From Crocinitomicaceae bacterium (GTDB taxonomy: Bacteria; Bacteroidota; Bacteroidia; Flavobacteriales_D; Crocinitomicaceae): 64,000 bases of DNA. The notes under the pieces were generated by a model. The model did not search any database. It had not been told where the DNA came from and saw only the letters and a program-made list of their open reading frames with translations. The stretch spans positions 124,001-188,000 of the forward strand of contig JAHEMR010000004.1 in NCBI GenBank assembly GCA_024643545.1, in the 5' to 3' direction. Positions 58,472 to 64,000 of the stretch are shown here, piece by piece (within the stretch, counting starts at the first letter, position 1; each line of letters starts with the position of its first letter). A program made the position numbers and the translations under genes.

Positions 58472-59245
58472 ATGGAAATACTAAAAGAACTCATCAATGG
58501 CGTTTGTCACATTACCTTAAATCGACCAAGCGTGTTCAATTCGTTCAATAAAACAATGGCTCTGCAATTGCAAGAAGTATTGGATGATTGTGCGGTAAAT
58601 CCAGAAATACGTGCCGTATTAATTACAGGAGAAGGAAGAGCATTCTGTGCTGGACAAGATTTAGCGGAGGCGATTGATCCGGAAGGACCTGAATTAAAAT
58701 CAATTGTTCGTGATCATTATAATCCAATCATTATCAAAATTAGAGAACTTGAGAAACCAGTTATTGCCGCTGTGAATGGTGTTGCTGCAGGAGCCGGAGC
58801 GAATATTGCGTTGGCCTGTGACATCGTGGTAGCAAAAAAATCAGCCTCGTTCATTCAAGCTTTTTCTAAAATCGGATTAATTCCAGATTCAGGGGGGACA
58901 TACTTTTTACCTAGATTAATTGGAATGCAAAAAGCCATGGCCTTAATGATGACGGGTGATAAAGTTTCTGCGGACGACGCGGAACGAATGAACATGATTT
59001 ACAAAGTTTTTGAAGATGAGTCCTTCGATGAAGAAGTAACCAAACTTGCAGAAAACTTAGCTACGATGCCAACTTATGGACTCGGATTAACAAAAAAAGC
59101 AGTGAATTTAGGTTTATTTAATTCACTGGAAGATCAATTAGATTTAGAAGAAAGTTTACAAACAGAAGCTGGAGAAACAGATGATTTCACTGAAGGAGTA
59201 AATGCATTTATTCAAAAGCGTCCAGCGGTATTTAAAGGAAGATGA
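58472..59245 (+). CDS. paaG: Enoyl-CoA hydratase/isomerase, PaaG-like
   Basis: A 257-residue crotonase-fold enzyme. It shows the oxyanion-hole pieces AFCAGQDLAE near 65 and GVAAGAGANIALACD near 108, then SFIQAFSKIGLIPDSGGTYF with a conserved aspartate and a C-terminal helix. AFCAGQDL and IGLIPDSGGTYFLPRLIG are characteristic of PaaG (1,2-epoxyphenylacetyl-CoA isomerase) in aerobic phenylacetate degradation. A general enoyl-CoA hydratase remains possible, since the core paaABCDE genes are not here. It starts 26 bases after the WYL gene and overlaps paaH by 4 bases. Confidence 0.85.
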   Translation: MEILKELINGVCHITLNRPSVFNSFNKTMALQLQEVLDDCAVNPEIRAVLITGEGRAFCAGQDLAEAIDPEGPELKSIVRDHYNPIIIKIRELEKPVIAAVNGVAAGAGANIALACDIVVAKKSASFIQAFSKIGLIPDSGGTYFLPRLIGMQKAMALMMTGDKVSADDAERMNMIYKVFEDESFDEEVTKLAENLATMPTYGLGLTKKAVNLGLFNSLEDQLDLEESLQTEAGETDDFTEGVNAFIQKRPAVFKGR

Positions 59246-60405
59246 GTAAAATTATTGGAGTAATTGGAGCAGGAACCATGGGTTCTGGCATCGCACAAGT
59301 AGCCGCACAATGCGGTCATCCCGTCTATTTGATGGATGCCAATGTAGAACAGTTGGCCCGTGCAAAATCAGGACTTTCCAAATCATTGGAAAAATTGGTA
59401 GAAAAAGGGAAATTCACTTCTGAACAAAAAACGAATATTGAATCGAACATACAGTATGTTTCACAATTGGAAGGGCTTTCATCGTGCGATTTGATTATCG
59501 AGGCTATCATAGAGAAAATGGAGGTCAAACACAGCGTTTTTTCAGCGTTAGAGAAAATCGTTTCTTCGGATTGTATTTTAGCAAGCAACACCTCTTCCCT
59601 ATCCATTGCCTCCATAGGTTCTTCTTTGAAAAAGTCTGACCGCATAATTGGAATTCACTTTTTCAATCCAGCGACGATTATGCCGTTGGTGGAAATCATT
59701 CCTGCGGTTCAAACAAATGAAGCTACGATTAACCAAGCCGTTTCGTTGATTCAAAGTTGGGGTAAAACCGTTGTTGTGTGCAAAGACACACCTGGATTTA
59801 TTGTGAACCGAGTTGCGCGTCCATTTTATGGTGAAGCGCTTCGCATTTACGAAGAAGGTATCGCGGATTTTGCGACCATCGATTGGGCCATGACCCACTT
59901 TGGTGGATTTAAAATGGGTCCATTTACCTTGATGGATTACATCGGAAACGATGTCAATTATGCGGTTACTGAATCTGTTTTTACCGCATTTTATTATGAT
60001 CCACGCTTCAAACCTTCTTTCACCCAAAAACGACACAGCGAAGCAGGATTTTATGGCCGTAAAACAGGTCGTGGATTTTATAATTACGCGGAGGGAGCAA
60101 TTATGCCGCTTCCAACGATGGATGAAGAACTGGGAAAAAAAATCTTCGAACGGATTCTTGTGATGTTGATCAACGAAGCATGTGATGCTGTATTCATGCA
60201 AGTAGCATCTGTACAAGATGTTGATTTAGCTATGACAAAAGGTGTGAATTATCCAAAAGGATTATTAGCTTGGGCAGAGGAACTTAGTTTGGATTGGGTT
60301 TTAATGGAGTTAAATACACTTTTTGATACCTATGGTGAAGACAGATACCGTCCAAACGCGCTCTTAAAACGCATGGTGAAAAATGGGGATAAATTTTATT
60401 CATAG
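59242..60405 (+). CDS. paaH: 3-hydroxyacyl-CoA dehydrogenase, PaaH-like
   Basis: A 387-residue NAD-dependent 3-hydroxyacyl-CoA dehydrogenase, which oxidises 3-hydroxyacyl-CoA (in the phenylacetate route 3-hydroxyadipyl-CoA) to the 3-oxo compound. The N-terminal Rossmann motif IGVIGAGTMGSGIAQVAA is followed by ASNTSSLSI, IIGIHFFNPATIMPLVEIIP with the catalytic histidine, and TPGFIVNRVARPFYGEALRI. A C-terminal repeat of the dimerisation domain covers about 290-385. Start overlaps paaG by 4 bases (ATGA), so both are cotranslated. Another beta-oxidation role is possible. Confidence 0.88.
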   Translation: MSKIIGVIGAGTMGSGIAQVAAQCGHPVYLMDANVEQLARAKSGLSKSLEKLVEKGKFTSEQKTNIESNIQYVSQLEGLSSCDLIIEAIIEKMEVKHSVFSALEKIVSSDCILASNTSSLSIASIGSSLKKSDRIIGIHFFNPATIMPLVEIIPAVQTNEATINQAVSLIQSWGKTVVVCKDTPGFIVNRVARPFYGEALRIYEEGIADFATIDWAMTHFGGFKMGPFTLMDYIGNDVNYAVTESVFTAFYYDPRFKPSFTQKRHSEAGFYGRKTGRGFYNYAEGAIMPLPTMDEELGKKIFERILVMLINEACDAVFMQVASVQDVDLAMTKGVNYPKGLLAWAEELSLDWVLMELNTLFDTYGEDRYRPNALLKRMVKNGDKFYS

Positions 60406-60443
60406 TCAAGCAGTAAACACTTTACATTCCCACTGAATATTGT

Positions 60444-60451
60444 TATTTTTG
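60444..60451 (+). promoter_or_regulatory. -7 promoter element of metK (TATTTTTG)
   Basis: Perfect TAnnTTTG 18 bases before the metK ATG. TTTAC at 60421 lies about 18 bases upstream and may serve as a weak -33 box. I do not see a SAM riboswitch in the 64-base gap. Confidence 0.45.
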
Positions 60452-60469
60452 CACTCTAAAATATTTTAA

Positions 60470-61726
60470 ATGGCATACTTATTTACATCAGAATCCGTTT
60501 CTGAAGGACACCCAGATAAAGTTTCAGATCAAATTTCTGATGCATTAATTGATCATTTCATGGCATTTGATCCAAGTTCAAAAGTTGCGTGTGAAACACT
60601 CGTTACCACTGGACAAGTAGTATTGGCAGGTGAGGTTAAATCAACATCATACCTAGACGTTCAAGCTATTGCACGTGAGACCATTCGTCAAATTGGATAT
60701 ACAAAGTCTGAATATATGTTTGATGCGAATTCATGTGGAATCTTCTCTGCATTGCATGAACAATCTTCAGATATCAATCAAGGAGTTGAACGTTCAAATC
60801 CAGAGGATCAAGGTGCAGGTGACCAAGGAATGATGTTCGGATATGCTACCATTGAAACAGACAACTACATGCCATTGGCATTGGATCTTGCACACAAAAT
60901 TTTGCAGGAACTTTCTTACATCCGTAATAACGAATTATCCCTAATTCCTTATTTGCGTCCAGATGCGAAATCACAAGTAACGATTGAATACTCTGATGAC
61001 AATGTTCCTCAACGCATTGACTCTATCGTTGTATCTACACAACATGATGATTTCGATGCGGAAGAAACAATGTTAGCTAAAATCAAAAAAGACATCATTG
61101 AAATCGTTATTCCTCGTGTGAAAGCGAAATTGAAACCAGCGCTACAAGCGTTGTTCAATGATGCAATTACTTATCATATTAACCCAACAGGAAAATTTGT
61201 GATCGGTGGACCACACGGAGACACAGGTTTAACTGGACGTAAAATCATTGTGGATACGTACGGTGGAAAAGGTGCTCACGGTGGTGGGGCATTCTCCGGG
61301 AAAGATCCATCGAAGGTAGACCGTTCAGCTGCGTATGCAACACGTCACATGGCAAAAAATGCAGTAGCTGCAGGATTGTGTGATGAGTTATTAGTTCAAG
61401 TTTCTTATGCCATCGGTGTTGCTAAACCTTGTGGCTTGTATGTAAATACTTATGGAACAGCTAAAGTAAATATGACGGATGGTGAAATTGCGGAGAAATT
61501 GAACGAAATTTTCGACATGCGTCCATACTTTATCGAACAACGTTTAAAATTGAGAAATCCAATTTACCAAGAAACTGCGGCTTACGGACACATGGGACGT
61601 AAACACGAAAAAGTAACGAAATCATTCAAAGCTCCAGACGGTTCAGTCATTACAAGAGAAGTGGAATTATTTACTTGGGAAGAATTAAATTACGTAGATC
61701 AAGTTAAGGCCGCTTTCGGTTTGTAA
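60470..61726 (+). CDS. metK: S-adenosylmethionine synthetase
   Basis: Makes S-adenosylmethionine from methionine and ATP. The 418-residue protein shows all signatures: [17 protein letters not shown] near 12-28, [12 protein letters not shown] near 119-130, [20 protein letters not shown] near 243-262 and [20 protein letters not shown] near 269-288. The length is a little over E. coli (384), as is typical in Bacteroidota. It has its own promoter upstream and a strong terminator after the stop codon, and so is a monocistronic unit. Confidence 0.98.
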   Translation: MAYLFTSESVSEGHPDKVSDQISDALIDHFMAFDPSSKVACETLVTTGQVVLAGEVKSTSYLDVQAIARETIRQIGYTKSEYMFDANSCGIFSALHEQSSDINQGVERSNPEDQGAGDQGMMFGYATIETDNYMPLALDLAHKILQELSYIRNNELSLIPYLRPDAKSQVTIEYSDDNVPQRIDSIVVSTQHDDFDAEETMLAKIKKDIIEIVIPRVKAKLKPALQALFNDAITYHINPTGKFVIGGPHGDTGLTGRKIIVDTYGGKGAHGGGAFSGKDPSKVDRSAAYATRHMAKNAVAAGLCDELLVQVSYAIGVAKPCGLYVNTYGTAKVNMTDGEIAEKLNEIFDMRPYFIEQRLKLRNPIYQETAAYGHMGRKHEKVTKSFKAPDGSVITREVELFTWEELNYVDQVKAAFGL

Positions 61727-61733
61727 AACATAG

Positions 61734-61766
61734 AAATCCCGGTTCTTAGAATCGGGATTTTTTTTA
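61734..61766 (+). terminator. Intrinsic terminator after metK
   Basis: AAATCCCG (61734-61741) and CGGGATTT (61753-61760) pair around an 11-base loop, followed by a T-run. It lies 8 bases past the metK stop codon. Confidence 0.88.
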
Positions 61767-61781
61767 GCTAAATTTTATACG

Positions 61782-62870
61782 ATGTCAACTTTCAGAACCA
61801 TTTGGACCACAGAAGATCGTTTTGTGGAAGTGATAGATCAACGAGTGTTACCACATGAATTGATCCATGTTAAATTGATGAACTACAAAGATGCTGATTT
61901 AGCGATTCGTAGTATGACCGTTCGTGGCGCACCACTTATTGGAGCAACTGCTGCATATGGAATTTACTTAGCTGTTCGCGAATTGATCGAAGAACAACGC
62001 GATGGAGCATTTTTGGATGAAGCCTTTGAAGTACTGCGAGCTTCACGTCCAACCGCTGTGAACTTATTCTGGGCTTTGGACCGCATGCGTGCGGCATTAG
62101 ATGAATCAGATAATTTTCTAAAAACTGCGTGGGAAGAAGCCGGACGGATTGTGGACGAAGACATCGAAACATGTCGCATGATAGGCGTTCACGGACTTCC
62201 CATCATCGAGGAACTTTCACAAGCTAAAGATGGTGACACGGTAAATATATTAACCCACTGTAATGCCGGAATGCTCGGTTGCATCGAATGGGGAACGATT
62301 ACCTCAACGATTTATCAAGCGAAAGCAAAAGGAATTAAGGTTCATGTTTGGGTGGATGAAACACGTCCACGCAATCAAGGTTCGAACTTAACAGCATACG
62401 AATTAACGAAGCATGGGATTGATCATACCTTGATTGTTGATAACACCGGTGGGCACCTCATGCAACACGGAATGGTCGATATGGTCATCGTTGGAACAGA
62501 TCGCACTACCCGAAATGGCGACGTTGCTAACAAGATTGGGACTTATTTAAAAGCTTTGGCTGCAAACGACAATCACATTCCATTTTATGTGGCCTTGCCT
62601 TCAACTACGTTAGACATGAACATTCGCGACGGATTGACCGAGATTCCGATTGAGGAACGCGATCAAAACGAAGTGAAATACATACAAGGCAAACGTAGTG
62701 ACGGTAAAATTGACTCCGTGTTGATTTGTCCGGAAACAACAAATGCTGCCAATTACGGTTTTGATGTAACGCCAGCTAGATTAGTGACTGCACTGATCAC
62801 AGAACGTGGGATTTGTCCAGCAAATGAAGCAGGCATTTTATCACTTTTCCCTGAATACAAAGAAGCATGA
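61782..62870 (+). CDS. mtnA: S-methyl-5-thioribose-1-phosphate isomerase
   Basis: Converts 5-methylthioribose 1-phosphate to 5-methylthioribulose 1-phosphate in methionine salvage. The 362-residue protein has MTVRGAPLIGATAAYG near 47, the catalytic cysteine in LTHCNAGMLGCIEWGTI near 162, and the aspartate in VIVGTDRTTRNGDVANKIGT near 240. Other enzymes of the salvage route are not in the window. A promoter-like TAAATTTT lies 5 bases before the ATG, one mismatch from consensus. The next gene starts within its stop codon (ATGA). Confidence 0.95.
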   Translation: MSTFRTIWTTEDRFVEVIDQRVLPHELIHVKLMNYKDADLAIRSMTVRGAPLIGATAAYGIYLAVRELIEEQRDGAFLDEAFEVLRASRPTAVNLFWALDRMRAALDESDNFLKTAWEEAGRIVDEDIETCRMIGVHGLPIIEELSQAKDGDTVNILTHCNAGMLGCIEWGTITSTIYQAKAKGIKVHVWVDETRPRNQGSNLTAYELTKHGIDHTLIVDNTGGHLMQHGMVDMVIVGTDRTTRNGDVANKIGTYLKALAANDNHIPFYVALPSTTLDMNIRDGLTEIPIEERDQNEVKYIQGKRSDGKIDSVLICPETTNAANYGFDVTPARLVTALITERGICPANEAGILSLFPEYKEA

Positions 62871-64000
62871 AAATAATAATCGTTCTTTTCGCATTAGTTT
62901 CGAATGTGGCTTTTGGACAATTAGAAGGAATCTGGCATAGTTCCTTTAAAGTTGCAGGTAAATCCTTGTTAATGGATTTGGATATTAAAGGAATTGGGCG
63001 TGATGGATCCGTAACCGTTTCCATTCCTGATCAGCCAAAAATGAAACCAGAGGAAATGAGCGAATACGCCATTTTCAAAGACAGTTTGTCTTTTCGTTGG
63101 ACGCGCATTGGATTAAGTTTTACAGGTAAATTAACGAACGACAGCCTAAAAGGAAACATGAGTCAAAGTGGCTTAACTTGGCCCGTAACGTTTACCCAAT
63201 CTACACAGACCGCCATAGCAGCCGGACGTCCACAAGATCCAATAGGACCATTTACTTATTCAGAAAGTGAACTTGAAATAAAGAACAAAAAAATAAAAAT
63301 TGCAGGAACATTTACCTATCCAACTGATCAGAAGGAAGCATTTCCCATTTTAATTCTTGTTTCCGGTTCAGGAGCACAAGACCGTAATTGCGAGATCATG
63401 GGACACAAACCATTTTGGGTCTTGGCTGATTATTTAAGCAAAAATGGTGTCGGTGTTTTTCGCTACGATGACCGTGGAGTTTCGAAAAGTTCCGGGAATT
63501 TTGAAACAGCGAGTGAAAGTGATTTCGCTGCGGATGTACTTGCTATTTTGACGTATTTTCAGAAAAAATATCCTGGACATCCTCTTGGAATATATGGACA
63601 TTCTGAAGGCGGAATGATTGGTTTACGCGCAGCCGTAAAATTCCCCGAATTGACATTTTTAATCGAATCTGCATCAGTAGGAACGAATGGAAAAGACGTG
63701 CTGATTCATCAACAATACGATATTCCATTAGCAAATGGACTCAGTAAAGAAATTGCAACTTGGAATCAGCGCATGTTTATCGAAGCGGCAAAAATTGTTA
63801 TGACATCGGAAGCAAAATCATTTGTTCCCAACTATTCCAACTGGCTTACTTCGGTTTGGTCAGAACTTCCAGACTCAGTAAAAGAAACGAAAACGGAAAA
63901 AGAAATGGCAGAAGAAATGAGTTCGTTCATCAATACGGAATGGGCAAGGGAATTTTTAAAGTATGATGCTGCCGACTATTTGAAGAATGTCCAAATTCCC
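62867..64000 (+). CDS. Exported alpha/beta hydrolase (runs off the window)
   Basis: The first 378 residues of a larger protein; the frame is open to the window edge. A signal peptide (about 1-17, ending VAFGQ) is followed by an N-terminal beta domain (about 20-125, resembling a DUF3887-like or lipocalin-type module). From residue about 150 comes an alpha/beta hydrolase fold: ILVSGSGAQDRNCEIMGHKP, FRYDDRGVSKSSGNF, and the nucleophile elbow GHSEGGMIG with serine near 246. Homologues are exported esterases or peptidases; the substrate is unknown. It overlaps mtnA by 4 bases (ATGA). The catalytic Asp and His lie beyond the window. Confidence 0.87.
   Translation, partial: MKIIIVLFALVSNVAFGQLEGIWHSSFKVAGKSLLMDLDIKGIGRDGSVTVSIPDQPKMKPEEMSEYAIFKDSLSFRWTRIGLSFTGKLTNDSLKGNMSQSGLTWPVTFTQSTQTAIAAGRPQDPIGPFTYSESELEIKNKKIKIAGTFTYPTDQKEAFPILILVSGSGAQDRNCEIMGHKPFWVLADYLSKNGVGVFRYDDRGVSKSSGNFETASESDFAADVLAILTYFQKKYPGHPLGIYGHSEGGMIGLRAAVKFPELTFLIESASVGTNGKDVLIHQQYDIPLANGLSKEIATWNQRMFIEAAKIVMTSEAKSFVPNYSNWLTSVWSELPDSVKETKTEKEMAEEMSSFINTEWAREFLKYDAADYLKNVQIP

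Noticed and set aside
59599-60216. A 205-residue open frame on the minus strand
   Set aside because: Fully antisense to paaH, which has clear motifs; it has no recognisable domain and no promoter.

Overview
The window is chromosomal DNA of a Bacteroidota bacterium, most likely of the order Flavobacteriales. The evidence is the gliding-motility lipoprotein GldH, a lamin-tail surface protein with a FlgD-like C-terminal domain, a TonB-dependent receptor with a CarboxypepD_reg-like N-terminus, the LptD/amidase/MCE/Fe-S gene block, DUF1573 and RicT proteins, and repeated promoter elements of the Bacteroidota type (TAnnTTTG). The DNA is AT-rich and densely coding. No gap between genes exceeds 300 bases. 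I saw no rRNA, tRNA, CRISPR array, insertion sequence or prophage, although a weak tRNA could be missed by eye.

Layout. 1-4 kb: 5' part of valS, a DUF1573 protein, a Nudix hydrolase, pyrE, an SRPBCC protein and birA. 3.9-8.3 kb: a plus-strand cluster rsfS-ftsH-DUF2007-cdsA-psd and a small Lys/Cys-rich exported protein. 8.3-11.8 kb: a minus-strand acyl-CoA synthetase, an SLC13 transporter and a small unknown protein. 11.9-15.3 kb: rlmI-like gene, MATE exporter and fmt. 15.3-19.1 kb: a TPP-riboswitch-controlled TonB-dependent receptor followed by a TonB-C-like/beta-barrel fusion. 19.2-22.1 kb: an AraC regulator, a DUF779 protein and an aldehyde dehydrogenase. 22.3-27.2 kb: a PfkB kinase, asd, a lamin-tail protein and a small barrel protein. 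27.2-30.7 kb: LETM1-like protein, an unknown, an ABC ATPase without permease and a YihY-family protein, all overlapping. 30.7-38 kb: lptD opposed to an amidase, MlaD-like, two-gene Fe-S oxidoreductase and a small conserved protein. 38-40.2 kb: small lipoproteins, an XRE regulator, DUF2752 and YqaE proteins. 40.2-43.5 kb: deoC with one full-length and one catalytically dead aldehyde dehydrogenase. 43.5-51 kb: acidic protein, radA, rsmI, holB, ricT, gldH, DUF6495, a lipoprotein and a CTP-synthase-related protein. 51-54 kb: an AddA/RecB-like helicase-nuclease. 54.2-58.4 kb: a translationally coupled MbnP-MbnH-unknown-WYL operon. 58.5-64 kb: paaG-like, paaH-like, metK, mtnA and the start of an alpha/beta hydrolase.

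Most of the window is housekeeping. The parts most worth a second look are the MbnP/MbnH copper-protein operon with its two coupled genes, a CTP-synthase-related protein lacking its nucleophile, an aldehyde dehydrogenase pseudoenzyme coupled to deoC, and a terminator placed between the aldehyde dehydrogenase and DUF779 genes. A further one is a recurring architecture in which the -7 promoter element lies 4-6 bases before the start codon and predicts leaderless mRNAs. I found no wholly unfamiliar multi-gene system.
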